Positions 36,305 through 48,016 of a stretch of 64,000 nt of DNA are shown piece by piece. The notes beneath the pieces were generated by a model. That model was given only the letters and a program-made list of their open reading frames with translations. It was not told the origin of the DNA and ran no database searches. The DNA is from Zizania palustris (Eukaryota > Streptophyta > Magnoliopsida > Poales > Poaceae). The DNA lies in assembly GCA_019279435.1 (NCBI GenBank), contig JAAALK010000079.1, positions 63,498,330 through 63,562,329 on the forward strand, read 5' to 3'. A program made the position numbers and the translations under genes. Each line of letters starts with the position of its first letter. Position 1 is the stretch's first letter.

Positions 36305-36536
36305 ATTTAGGTGTTATTTGGCTTTATGAACTAAAATTTAGTATGTAAATTTTAAGCATAATTAATCCATGAACAACAAATGTTTATTGTAGCATTATAT
36401 TGCCAAATCATAACGTAATTAGGTTAATTAGATTCATAAATGTGTTTTGTAAATAGTCTATATTTAATACTCTAAAATAATATCTAAACATTCGATACAG
36501 CGGGACTATATTTTGGACTAGGGGAAGCAAACACCC
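36305..36536. mobile_element. Tourist/PIF-like MITE
   Basis: Ends are near GGTGTTATTTGGCTTTATGA and GGGAAGCAAACACCCCC. The interior AAATGTTTATTGTAGCATTA closely matches the element at 43110. It has no coding capacity. Confidence 0.6.
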
Positions 36537-36779
36537 CCTTACAATAATAGTCATACATCTAACTTGTCATTTACTTGTGTGTTGATCTGTATATATTTTT
36601 CTGTATAGAACTCATATATTATATTATATGTTCAACCAAATACAATATTATATTAATTAACTATGAATCTTATAATTATTGGAACATAAAAATGTATAAT
36701 TAAGATTTCAGACTGGTTAGTTTATATTTACCAGGGTATAGAGTTTATAATCATTTATAAGATGGCGTTTTTACAAGTT

Positions 36780-37135
36780 TAAGCTAGCTCATCATGGAAC
36801 GCGTCGACACACGCAAAGAATCGAGACAAAAGCTGGGAGAGCCACTCACCACAGAGTGGATCCCAGATCGGACGCGTCAGGAGGTGAAGCATCTGAGCAG
36901 GACGAGTCCCCCGGCGGCGCCCGCGCCACGTCGCCCTCGCCCCGCCGCCGCCACACGCGTGCGCGCCGGCGGCGCGCTGGCACGAGACGGAGCGCAGCCT
37001 CGGTCGAAGGCCTGCCGCGTCCGGACGGAACCGTGTCCATCCGCCCTTGCGCCGTCGCCGGCGAGCGGGGGAAATGTCTCGTCTCGTCCGTGCCACTAGC
37101 TTCCTCGGATATTTGCAGTTGTGCTCCTTGAGATC
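36780..37135. other. Isolated GC-rich island of unknown origin
   Basis: This is a sharp GC-rich block within AT-rich DNA, open in several frames on both strands with Arg/Ala/Pro-rich translations. No domain is recognised. It may be a captured gene fragment or a remnant exon. Confidence 0.3.
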
Positions 37136-37295
37136 TCATAGTTGCTACAGTGTTTTTTAGGATTACATTTTAATTAAATTTATCTTATAAAACTCAATAT
37201 ATAGTTATAAAAATATAGATTTTTAAATATGTTTACATTATAGATATAGAATGTAGAAGCACACTTCCGCAAATCCTCGTGTTAGTTAAAAGCTA

Positions 37296-37539
37296 CTCCC
37301 TCCGGTACAAAAAACAAGTCGTTTTAGGCTTGTATCAAAAGTTTGCTAAAACAAGTCGTTTTTTATTTTATTGTGCATTTTAGACAACTATACCCCTCAA
37401 GTAGTACTATTTTTTTCTTGTTTTTCGTCTATATTTACTACTGTACTATATTTAATAGCAGCAAACATGGAAAAGTACACACTAATTAATTCCTCCTTGG
37501 TGTGTGAAATTATGTCTTATTTTTGTGTACCGAAGGGAG
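37296..37539. mobile_element. Stowaway-like MITE
   Basis: The left end CTCCCTCCGGTAC is mirrored by the right end GTACCGAAGGGAG, with matching subterminal sequence (AAAAAACAAGTC against GACATAATTTCAC-type DNA is weaker). CTCCCTCCG termini are the signature of grass Stowaway elements. Immediately to the right, 37540-37715 holds another repeat fragment (AGGGGCGGAGC ... GGAGGGAGTAG). Confidence 0.65.
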
Positions 37540-37715
37540 CAGGGGCGGAGCTCAATGGAGCTAAGGGGGTTACTAGGAACCCCCTTCCAAAAAAAAATTT
37601 AGTGTATATTGATGATTTTTTACCCTTTGTGCACCCCCTTAAATTAAATATGGTGTATCGCTTAAAGTGGTGTATCTCTTCAATTTTTCTCTAACTCCGT
37701 CACTTGGAGGGAGTA

Positions 37716-37944
37716 GTAAGTAATTGAGGTGGATGCATCAATATTTTAACCTTGTAATTAACAACCTATGCATGAATGATTGATCACGCATAGGGGTATA
37801 GCCGTATCATATCTCAGATTATTCCCGGCCGGTTGTAAAGTGAGCGGGCTCCGTTTCAATAGACCCGAATAATTCTAGGTGCGGTCTCCATTACACTGAG
37901 CTGCCCATCTCTCTCACTTACTCTGTACCCACTACAATACCCTG

Positions 37945-37986
<42 letters not shown>

Positions 37987-38423
37987 ATATATGTATATAT
38001 TGACGCTACAGGGACTAGCTACGAAATTAAAGCAGCCTGTTGAGACAAGAGAAACTGCTTTTTAAGCTAGGAGACGTACATGGTGGTAATGTAGTGTAAT
38101 AATGATGTGTTATTAGTATAGTAACATGGACAAGTACAAGTACCCAAGCTAGTAGGTACAGCAGACAGTAGTTTTTTTTCATTAAGGGCATTAGCCAGCA
38201 GGTTATATCAATTTGCTTATATCAAGCAACTGCTTGTACTCGCACAAGTATATATATATATATATGTTATTATACACTATGAGTGTAGAATGCTATTCTA
38301 CACCGACATAGAATGGGGGTTCGGGATAGGGTGAGACGTGGGGGCACGCTGAATGAGGTGGACACGGTTGGGTTGATCGGTGTAGAATAGCATTCTACAC
38401 CCGTAGTGTAGAATAACGTTCTC

Positions 38424-38454
<31 letters not shown>

Positions 38455-39540
38455 GAGAAATATAGAGAAGATATCGTAATTTTCGGTGTTAAGAGATATC
38501 AAAAATAAAAGTGAAAAATCTTATTCCTCCTCAAAATTATAAAATCACTCGTATAATACTGGTTACTCGTAGCATATTTGGTTAGGACGGCCGGAAGAAG
38601 TAGCGAGACGTTGTGCACTTGTCTCCAGCTAGTAATAAGAGAATCATATGGGGAAAAAACAGTTTTATTTTTCACAACAATACACAACACTATTTAAAAA
38701 ATCATAATTATTTTATATGAAATCGAACACGGTCAAAGTTACCGATCTCGATTTGTACTTGAAAGTTTTTTCTTTGAAATAGTTTATGAGAGATATGTTC
38801 ATCTAAATATTAAGCTTAAAATATTAACATGCACTGCCAGTACGAGTACTAATGAAACTATCTACTAGTATTATTGTAGGTTAAGTTGCCCTACTAATCC
38901 ATTCTTTTAACCAACAAGTCAAACACTCGAGCTGCAAGTGCGAGTTGAGAATTTCGGTAGGCAACCAATTAAGCAAACTGTGTCACTTTGTCCAATCGAT
39001 CTGTCCGTAACGGGGAGATTTAAAAAAATCGTTAAAAATTCATGTTGTTTGATTATTCGTAAATATATTATATAGAATCATCTTAGCTCATAGACGGAAC
39101 AAACGGTCCAGATTCTAGACTCAGATTGTGAGAAACAATAGCTGCAGAATTTAGAAATGAACTAGAATCCACAAGCTGAAAAACATCAACTACTCAGACT
39201 AGCTAGCTACTGAGAATTTCTAGCTATTAGAAACTGAAATAAACATATCCTGTAATTATGAGCCAAAATAATAAATAATCAAAGCCGCATTTTAATAAGT
39301 AGCAAATTATCAAATATTCCGTTTAGGAACGGGGTAACATAGATAAATGTTTACTTTGTACGCGTGCTACTTGTAATTAGTTAACTATAAAAAAACCGAG
39401 AGATGGTTCTGTGATCCCATCTCATGAGGAGTATTAAAAGACACATTTAACGGGACACAATTAATAGCAATCGACCGTTGAGGCATGCTTAGAAATTAGT
39501 GCTAACCTATCCATTATAGTTTAAATTTCTTCTGAATTTA
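37716..39540. other. AT-rich intergenic DNA with (AT)n tracts
   Basis: There are dinucleotide tracts at about 37948-37977, 38249-38266 and 38425-38448. A diverged copy of the DDM1-intron MITE family lies at about 39060-39245 (TCAGATTGTGAGAAACAATA, AACTAGAATCC). No gene was found. Confidence 0.5.
38275..38408. mobile_element. 134-bp foldback MITE between AT-repeat tracts
   Basis: 32-bp terminal inverted repeats at 38275-38306 and 38377-38408 match at about 30 positions. Each arm itself contains a near-palindrome (GTGTAGAAT ... ATTCTACAC). The 70-bp centre is GC-rich. The element lies between TA-dinucleotide tracts. Confidence 0.8.
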
Positions 39541-39556
39541 AACCTCGATTGGATTG

Positions 39557-39778
39557 GGGTTGCTTATTTTTAGGGACTAAAGTTTAGTTTCGTTTAGTCC
39601 CTAAAATCCCAAACAAGATTGCTTATTGGGACTAAACTTTAGTCCCTAAAATGCCATGCACGCTCTTTCCTCATTTATGAACTCCTCATAAAATGATGTT
39701 TAGTCCCTAATCCAAATAAGATGACTAAACTTTAGTCCCTACTAAAATAAGCAAGTTTTAGTCTCTAAAAATAAGCAA
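39557..39778. mobile_element. Tourist-like MITE, copy 1
   Basis: Inverted ends read GCTTATTTTTAGGGACTAAA and its complement. The interior shares TCATTTATGAA and GGTGTTTAGTC-type sequence with the copy at 42418, and internal ACTAAACTTTAGTCCCTA repeats. Confidence 0.75.
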
Positions 39779-41266
39779 GGTTACAACAGTACCTTTAAAG
39801 TTGTCTATAAGCTGAACATTTTATAAAAAACCCCTTATTTCACGGTAATAAATGATTAGAGAGATACAATTCGTCTCTTGGTGAAGCGACAACAAGAGCT
39901 TATGGTCCATGCATATTTAAGGATCTATGACTCGTGGTTACATACAAGAATTAAATATTTTATAGACAATTAAACATGCAATTGTTGTTTATGAGTTGTA
40001 CTTATTAACTATTTAGATATTCGTATTGTAAATTTTAAGAATTTATAGACATCAGTTGTCTATATATTGTACACACCCTCAGTGTCTACTTTGTTAGGTA
40101 AGAAAAAACGGGCGTGACAAACAAATTAAAAGGAAAAATGAGGAAAAATTATGAAAATATCGGTTTCACGCAAGAAACTGTTGTAAAAAAAAGTCAAAAC
40201 GGCTGCAAAGTTCATTTCATAAAGAGTTACAGATGAGTATAGTCTGAAGATTCTTTAATTCACACATATGCGCCTGCCGTACTTTAATTTTGATTCAGAG
40301 TTTGTAGAAATTAAAAATGCATTGGTTGTTCCGCAAGGAGGACAAGAACAAACTGTTGTTTGCTTTCATCTTTTGTCTGTTTTTTATAATGTACTCATAC
40401 ACAACCATAATGTTGCAGCAAATTAGTTCATAGAGAATAAAAAAATAAGTTCAGCTACCGATAAACATTACGAAACTAGTTCCAACCAAGGAAATGGTTT
40501 CAGTTTTACGGACTAATCAAATGAAATAAAAAAATATTTTCTCTCTTTTCCCTATCTCTCTCACATGCATGTACTTTTGCTGATTTTATTTGCTTGTGGA
40601 TCCCACTTATTTGGTTCGGCTAGCTATTAACATTATGCATATTTCAACAACTAATGACTAGTTATTTTTAATTCACCTAGATCAATTAGTCCATATATAC
40701 ATTGAGGTTGTTAAATATCACAGTTACACTAAAATACTCCACTTGATGTAATTAATTTCTTCGTCACATAGGTGATTTCTACCCGAAAAGTATTAGTTTA
40801 ATCATTCCAAGAGAAAAAGAAATGAATTAATACTAGTTTGGCACATTTGTTTAGCTGGTCTGTCAATCAATGGTATAGAACTGAAAACGAGCATGACTTG
40901 TCAGCCATCCTCACTTCATTTCACAAAAAAATGCATTTAAACTTTATTTCATATAGACTTCAGTTTTATATGTAAAATTTATCTCGGTAATATTTTATTT
41001 TTAGCTTGTTTACTTTGGTCAGTAATATTATGTCTGAAAAAAAAATAGGATTAAGATTAATGAATAACACATAAGTTATTTTTCCATGCTACTTATCTAG
41101 CTAAAAATTATTTAAGTTTGTACCAATTGTTTGTACGATTGATAATTTAGTTTATGTCAATATTTAATTAAGTCAAGAAATTTCAAATAAACCCACTCCT
41201 CTCTCTCTGAGATGGAAAATAAACCGAGCCTTGGTGTACGATTTACTCATACCCATACAATGCTAC
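39779..41266. other. AT-rich intergenic DNA, no gene seen
   Basis: No coding region, RNA gene or clear element ends were recognised. Confidence 0.45.
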
Positions 41267-41350
41267 CACTACGGGAATGCAGTCTTTCGCCGAGTGCCTA
41301 TGGCACTTGGTGAAGCCTAGAAAGTTTCGTTGGGTGTTATCTTCGGCAAA
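41267..41350. mobile_element. Fragment of a CACTA transposon end
   Basis: CACTACGGGAATGC at 41267 followed by CTTTCGCCGAGTGCC and CACTTGGTGAAG resembles the terminal and subterminal repeats of grass CACTA elements. No second end or transposase is visible, so it is a relic. Confidence 0.6.
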
Positions 41351-42417
41351 ACAAATATGATAACTTGACTCTCAACGTACAGTACTACGGGTCCTATTTA
41401 TATTGTGTTATACTTGTAAAGTAAGCACGAGAAAATGGAATAGAAACAAACTGAAATGAATAATGCTACCGTATCCATTTATGTATTTTTAAATAGAAAC
41501 GAATATGAATATTTCCGAAAACAAATATGATAGCGAATAGTATCATAACAAAATACAAATGAAACAAGGAACAAATACAAATAGAAAACTGAATATCTAT
41601 TAGAATAAAAAACCTTAATATACGAAAAAAAACAATACATGGGTTCAATTTGCTATGTACTACTCCGTTAGAAAATCACGAATTGCGATTTGTTATCGTA
41701 TACATGGTCTATTTAAAAAAATTCTAAAGTTTTCTAAAGGATTTAGGATTTTATAAAAAAACACACGTTTTAAATTTATTAGATATGGTACATATTGATA
41801 TATATTTTTAAAAAATTGAATCAAATTTTTTTAGAAAAATTAAAAACCAAACCAATTATAATCATCACACCGGTTCTCCCTTCCTAAATGCTTTTCCGTG
41901 CAGTGCAGGCAAATCTCATCAAGGGTCATCTCCTGTAGCATGTCAGGACCTCATCAGATATATGTTTTAATTTTCAGCCGAGTTCTAATCGGATTATTCA
42001 GCTGCAGGGCAAAACCAACGGATGGAACCGAATAATTCGAACCGCTGTAGCATCGTGCCGATTAAACAACAAAAAAAAATCAAGAATTTAAACTGTTAGC
42101 AGCCTCTGTATTTGGGCTGCTGGCTGCACCAAATGACCAAACCGTTCAGCTCAACTTGCATCCTGTCGTTGACGTCTGGACCAGCTGAGGTCGATCGAGA
42201 GACGAGCGACCGAGACCAGGTGACTTTAAATCGACATTTATTCCAGCATGAACAGTAAGGACCATTTTTTGGATTTGGTTGATTTCGACTGATTAATACT
42301 TTGGAACTTGGAAGGGTTTCTATGCATGCTGCGCCTCGTGATTGGGAGCTGGAATTATATTGTTTGAATCTAGTATGACAGAGTGAAGCCCCGTTTGAAT
42401 TAGGTTTGAATTAGGGT
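41351..42417. other. AT-rich intergenic DNA, no gene seen
   Basis: Short frames only; no element termini recognised. Slightly GC-richer at 42100-42230. Confidence 0.45.
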
Positions 42418-42628
42418 TGTTTATTTTTAGGGACTAAAATTCAGTGCATAAAATCACAAATATGATTATTTATTTGGATTAAACTTTAGTCCCTAAGTTT
42501 AGTCCATGCACACTATATTCTCATTTATGAATCTCTCATTAAATGGTGTTTAGTCTCTACATCTAAATAAGAGGACTAAACTTTAGTCCCTACTAAAATA
42601 AGCAAGTTTTAGTCCCTAAAAATAAGCA
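42418..42628. mobile_element. Tourist-like MITE, copy 2
   Basis: Ends TTTATTTTTAGGGACTAAAA and TTTTAGTCCCTAAAAATAAG are inverted. It is collinear with the element at 39557, with diverged sequence in between. Confidence 0.75.
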
Positions 42629-43109
42629 AGATCATCCGAACATGGCCTGACATATTAGTATATATTCTAATAATTGTCAGCTTCTAAATATTTTGTGAAG
42701 AGCACACAGGACATAATCCTAGATAGCACAAACGCCCTGAATAAGGACACCTCAAATTTTGCATATCAGACGCTTGAGACTGTAGGTCACATACACTTGG
42801 GGCTGTATTTTTAGGGCGTGAAAAACCCCATTTAATAGGTGATCTCTAGGGGGTTAACTGAAAAAATAGAAGAGATTCTCCATACACATTATCTCTCAGC
42901 TGCATTTATGATTCAGGAGTTTAGAGTCGTAACATGCAGTTTCTTTGTTATCTATTGTACTTTGAAAACCGTTCCGCTGTCTCAGGATTGTATATGCCCT
43001 TATGCATGCAATAACAAGTAGGGATGTTAAATGTTAATGACTTTGATCCCCTTTTTCTGACAGGAAATTTTCTCATTAGAGAAGTGAATGGTCAAGTTTT
43101 CCCACGAGG

Positions 43110-43440
43110 TTTAGGGGTTGTTTGTATCCAGGGGCTAAATTTTAGCCCGTGTCACATCAGATGTTTCGACATTAATTTAAAGGACTAAACGTAAATTAAT
43201 TATAAAAATAATTGCAGAATCGGAGACTAAATCGCGAGACGAATTTTTTAAGCCTAATTAATCCATAATTAGCAAATGTTTACTGTAGCATCATATTGTC
43301 AAATCATGGTGTAATTAGACTCATTAGATTTGTCTCGTGAATAATCCTCCGATTATGAATAAGTTTTGTAAATAGTCTATATTTAAACATTGGATGTGAC
43401 AGTGGCTAAAAATTTTTAGCCCCATCCAAACACTCCCTTA
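43110..43440. mobile_element. Tourist/PIF-like MITE, most complete copy of its family
   Basis: The left end GGGTTGTTTGTATCCAGGGG and CTAAATTTTAGCC mirrors the right end GGCTAAAAATTTTTAGCC followed by CATCCAAACACTCCC. The interior AAATGTTTACTGTAGCATCA is shared with 36305 and, inverted, with 16272. About 330 bp; no coding capacity. Confidence 0.75.
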
Positions 43441-44190
43441 ACAGGAAATTTGTCTCTCCTGTTTTCTTTTTTATCATGTGAGACCTTAAATACGTATTTG
43501 AAGTGATTTTACGATTTTTGAGGAAATACTAGAATTTTCATTGTTAATTTAATTAGGTATCTCTCAACTACGATAAAATTTCTCTACCTATAAATGATTA
43601 GACTCTTGTAGAGATTAGAACGAAAGAAATTATTTCTACCCAAAATTAAGGCGAGGACGGAGACATGAAAATTTCTTCTAATCAAGAATGGCATGATTAC
43701 CCATTCATTTCCTATAAAGAATTTCCCAATTAACATCCCTACAACGAGTGTTCTTCCGATTTCTAACACAAATTTCTCTAATAATGCAAGCTTGCCTATT
43801 TAGAAATCGAGAATAAAAACCACGTGAACATATCACCACACATGAATTGAAATGTAAGGGAAGTGCATGCAGAGAAAAATCGAAGACTGCAGGTACGTGA
43901 AAAAGCAAAATAGTAGCGTACATGCGATGATCATATCATACTGGGTCCTTAATTGTGCTCTCGTCGTCATGTCCTCCCCAGCACCATTATATTACAATTT
44001 ACAAGCTCTTTGATGTACATGAAGTGATGAATGCATTAATGGCCATGTCCGTACTCGCCAACTTCACAGCTACGCCAAGTACAGTCACATGTAATCCATA
44101 CGATAACCAAATTAATTAGTAACTAGTAAGGGCCAAATGGCATTAGTTATTTTTTTAAAAAAATACATATTTGGTCGAGTTGCATGCAGT
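43441..44190. other. Intergenic DNA, no gene seen
   Basis: AT-rich sequence with short frames only. Confidence 0.45.
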
Positions 44191-44204
44191 TCCTCGTCAG
44201 ACAT

Positions 44205-44400
44205 TTTCCTCTGCAGTCGGGGGGTGACTGCAGAGGGCAGTCGGGCTTCGCAGCCGTCCGATCTTGATCGGATGGTGCGAATCCCCTTTCTCTCCTCGAA
44301 GCCTCCTGCGAAGTGGGTTCCACCGGTGCGAAGCCCCCCTCGCACGCCCGTCCGATTGAAATCGGACGGCGCTGAGGGACTGACGGCCTCTGCAGTATCT
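44205..44400. repeat. GC-rich block of several short hairpins
   Basis: Successive inverted repeats are visible: CCTCTGCAGTC against GACTGCAGAGG (about 44208-44237), CCGTCCGATC against GATCGGATGG (about 44252-44275), and CGTCCGATT against AATCGGACGG (about 44350-44372). GGTGCGAA occurs twice. It looks like part of a repeat element, but I cannot name the family. Confidence 0.5.
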
Positions 44401-46985
44401 CAAATTGTCGACATCAATGGACTCGATCGAGTTATAAATACATGAATTAATTATTTCGTTACACCTAATTAAGCATAGGTACTTACTTACAAGCTACGAG
44501 TTATGATCGAGTTTAATTATTAGTAGTGCCATCGATTATTCATTCATCTATCCCTGTCCGAGTGATGTGTTAGCTGGCTGAAGACCATAGTTGCATTGAC
44601 TCCCATGGAGCTATATATCAATTTATCTAATTTAATTAGCATCCCAATATATCCATATTTAAGTTAGAGCTAAACCTAATTGATTAAGATTAATTGTTCT
44701 GCTAAACATATCCGGCATGTTAATGCTAGCCTTTAATTGTATATCATCTTTTACATGGTACGAGATGGAATTTATCTTAGCTACGGCTTAGAAAGAAACA
44801 AAGTGATCTATTATTATCTTTTAGGAGATAACATATTAATTCTTTAAATTGTAATCGTTAGATTGTGATGATCTATTATCTCATAAAAAGTAAGATACTG
44901 GCTTCTTTTAATTATGATCATTATATTTATAAAAAATGCATGATTCGTATTAATTAAATATATCTTAAAATTTATCAGGTATGGTACGATGTCCGGTTAA
45001 GCTATGGATTTTGAAAACAAACAGTCATGATATGCGTAAAAGTTGTTGTGAGTTGAGAAAAACAAATAAACTAATACACAATGTTCATTTTGTATTTTAA
45101 GTAGTGGCGGGAAAATAACTAAAAGGATACATTACTTTAAATGGTACACTATATTGAATTTAAATTTAAAGAACGTATAAAGAGTAAAAAAATGCTACTA
45201 ATAACCAAACCAAGTTCTTCGAAATCTGCACCTAATACTTGGGCTCCGCCCATGATTTTAAGATCACAATGCTTTTCATAAATATGGCCCTCCCAACTTT
45301 AAAATTTTTAGAAACGAGAGAACGATTTTAAAATTCCTAACAAAACACACACGGTAAGATCATGATTTTGGTTTCTCTCTTCTCAATTGATGGATCGTCC
45401 ATGGTGCAGTGCAGCGCATGGGGCACATGCCATGCACGTGCGAACCCAGCGAGGAGGCGTACTGCGAAAGTTTCGGATGGAAAAAAAAGCTAACGCGAGA
45501 ATTTATAATTCTCTCCTGCACTGCACACGAGCCATGCATGCAGCGAAGGCGTACGCACGTACATAAAAAAGGCAAATTTTGTTGCAGGTATACGGCGCAT
45601 CTGTACGTACGTACGTATGAAGTACTACAGCACGAGGCGTGCAGTCGTACGGCACGCGTGAGGCGTATACTGTATGTCTGTACTATGCGTATTGATGAAT
45701 ATGCAGCGTTTTTTACCGACTAAATCAGTGGTCAAAACGGTAAATTCACTCGGTCGATGTACGATCAGAAAAAACGTTTTTTTAAAAAAAAAATGAAGGA
45801 AGATTTCAAATCTATATAGCGTTTTCGAAAAATTACAGATTTAGTTAGCAGTCGGTACTTAAGTGCGACTGGCGCCACACGGCCCCGAGTCAGCACTTCA
45901 TGATCTAGAGTCGTGGAACATGATCTAGCCAGCTTCAAATTCTTTACTTTAGCTTCAGTATGAATTTCGGAATCTAGAGTTCTATCAAACAGATCCTATG
46001 TATACTTAGAAGCAACATGTTTTATTTTATGATTAACCGATTTAACCGAAACCGAATTTGATCGATTATTATTTTTACTGAAAAATTCCTCTTATTATTT
46101 TACTATAACCGAAATTATTTTTAACCTATTTAACACGTTAATATGTCTGGCCCTACATGTGAAATGGTCCGTTGACGGAGCCGTGAGTGTTTGATAAATC
46201 CCTCAATCAGTCAATTACACACACATATATACACGCGCTTCGTCGATCTGATCCATTGAAGGTAATCTAAAATCCAAGTTGCTAAACTTGTGTTCGGTAC
46301 AAGTTATGTAAATGGTTTGATTTTTTTTTAAAATCTAAATCGGCTGTTTTCATGAACGTGGCGATGCAGACGTGATCCATACTGCTGCCGGCATGTTGAC
46401 CAGGGAACTAGATAGACGTAATCCGTATCTTTGAAATTGATTGAGTTGACTAATGATTTTGCATTTTTAGATTATACTGTACTGGATTTTTCACCAAATG
46501 TTCAAAGCTTGGCATTCATTTTTTTCCCTTTGAAATAGAATATTTCTTGGTACGATGAATTGATTGTAGATCACTTCAAGTTCATACTCCACCTGCAGCG
46601 TGGCTCCACGTGACACGCATCTCGAGATATATACATGTACTTAATACTCCACATAAATTGCCCACAGCAACCAGCGAGAGTTGTTTGACCATCCATCTAC
46701 TCAAAATGTGGTCCTGATTTACATCTGAACTCGTTTCATCAATCAAAAGGCTTTATATTAAAGTTACAGCAGAATAAAGTCGATTTTCAATCCAAAACAT
46801 CAATTTTATTTCAGCCAGTTCGCTTATTAATACTCCTAGATCCGTTGCACGCGTCGCCTGTACAGTGCGTACGTGTGTTTAAACCCACGTCTTTTGACAT
46901 TTGACAGGCAAATTATTTATTTCTTACTAATTTAACTCACGTGGTTAGTTAACTTACGTATACATTTTTTATATTTATTTTTTCT
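44401..46985. other. Intergenic DNA, no supported gene
   Basis: The stretch is AT-rich except for about 45390-45680, which is richer in GC and in GTAC and GCATGC motifs (including a (GTAC)n run near 45604). A 104-codon frame there (45409-45723) has no recognised domain and no coding-like composition. Confidence 0.45.
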
Positions 46986-46988
46986 CTT

Positions 46989-47213
46989 TACTCTCTCAGT
47001 TCACTTTTAAATGATGCAGTTAACTTTTATCTTAACGTTTGATCATTCATTTTATTCAAAAAACTTTTTGAAATATCATTTATTTTGTTATAATTTGTTT
47101 TATTATTGAAAGTATTTCAAGTATAACTTATATTTTGTATATTTGTAATTTTTTTTGAATAAAACAAATAGTAAAAGAGTCAACCGTATCATTTATAAGT
47201 GAACGGAGGGAGT
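46989..47213. mobile_element. Stowaway-like MITE
   Basis: The left arm (CTCTCTCAGTTCACTTTTAA, then ATGATGC) is the near-complement of the right arm (GTATCATTTATAAGTGAACG, then GAGGGAG). The interior is AT-rich. A related arm occurs at 50260. Confidence 0.75.
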
Positions 47214-47641
47214 GAGTAGTAAGGGACTGGTTTCGTATAAATCAAGATTATAGCAGAATCTGCTCTAAAGATTGTACTAGGGCAGTGGGCCGAATTTGAG
47301 TTTCCTTCAATAACAGGGTTGGACCTTGATCTAGCAGGATACAAGATAGCACAGGTAGAAATCCGACAAACTTGGTACCTGTTAGTCTGTTAAGCTAATA
47401 GTAAAGCATTTAAAGCTTCCCACACTCTACCATTTCAGTTCATTTTTTGAAGTACTTTCAATAGGATTCACTCCTCAAGAAAAAGTGTTTCTTGGCACTT
47501 CGGAGGACAAAGAAACTAGAACTAAAACACTACGGTAGATGCCAAGGAGCATAAAGCAGTATACACCTGATAAAAGGATGATCATTATTACAGTACTGCT
47601 GATTGTTAAGGTTTCACAGACACAGACACAACCATCATAGT

Positions 47642-48009
47642 CTACTGAGAGACACTGGTCTGAAGAGGTAAGGTGCTTTCGACTTCAGCTTCCTTTGCTT
47701 GAGCGGAACGCTGAGCAACAGCCTTTGACATCCCAAACATCTGCGTGAGCGAATACAGAGAGCAAGAAAGGCTCCATCGTCAAACGTGTCCAAAATGCAG
47801 AAAGACGAGAAGCGAGCATGACGGCTGACCTTCTGGATGGTGTTCTTGAAGCATGTCTTGTGTTCATCCATGGAAGCATGGATGAACTCGTCGATATGGT
47901 CCTTCAGATCTTCAAGGAACGTCGCATCATCGGACTTCTTCTTCCGGCATGAGGCCATGGCTGGGTTTTTTGGGACAGAACTTTCAGGCTGTGTCTTGCT
48001 GGGCTCCAT
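47642..48009 (-). CDS. Conserved-looking 92-residue protein of unknown function
   Basis: Two coding exons (48009-47830 and 47740-47642) join in phase 0 to give 92 residues. The start MEPSKTQPESSVPKN is followed by a Lys-rich CRKKKSDD, then the amphipathic LEDLKDHIDEFIHASMDEHK, and exon 2 continues MFGMSKAVAQRSAQAKEAE to the stop. No signal peptide or membrane helix is present. The coding ATG lies only a few bases after an intron acceptor (48016/48017). A 5'-UTR exon is suggested from 49041 upward, with a GTAAGAGG donor at 49040, giving a leader intron of about 1 kb. I recognise the pattern as plant-conserved but know no function. The alternative upstream frame MISSFRNQNPH reads through the intron and is rejected. 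Confidence 0.75.
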
Positions 48010-48016
48010 CTTAAGA

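Noticed and set aside
36779..37139. Overlapping frames on both strands in a GC island
   Set aside because: All are Arg/Ala/Pro-rich and none has a domain; the island is reported as sequence only.
45409..45723. 104-codon frame on the + strand
   Set aside because: Cys/His/Arg-rich translation comes from GCATGC- and GTAC-rich DNA; no domain, no splice context.
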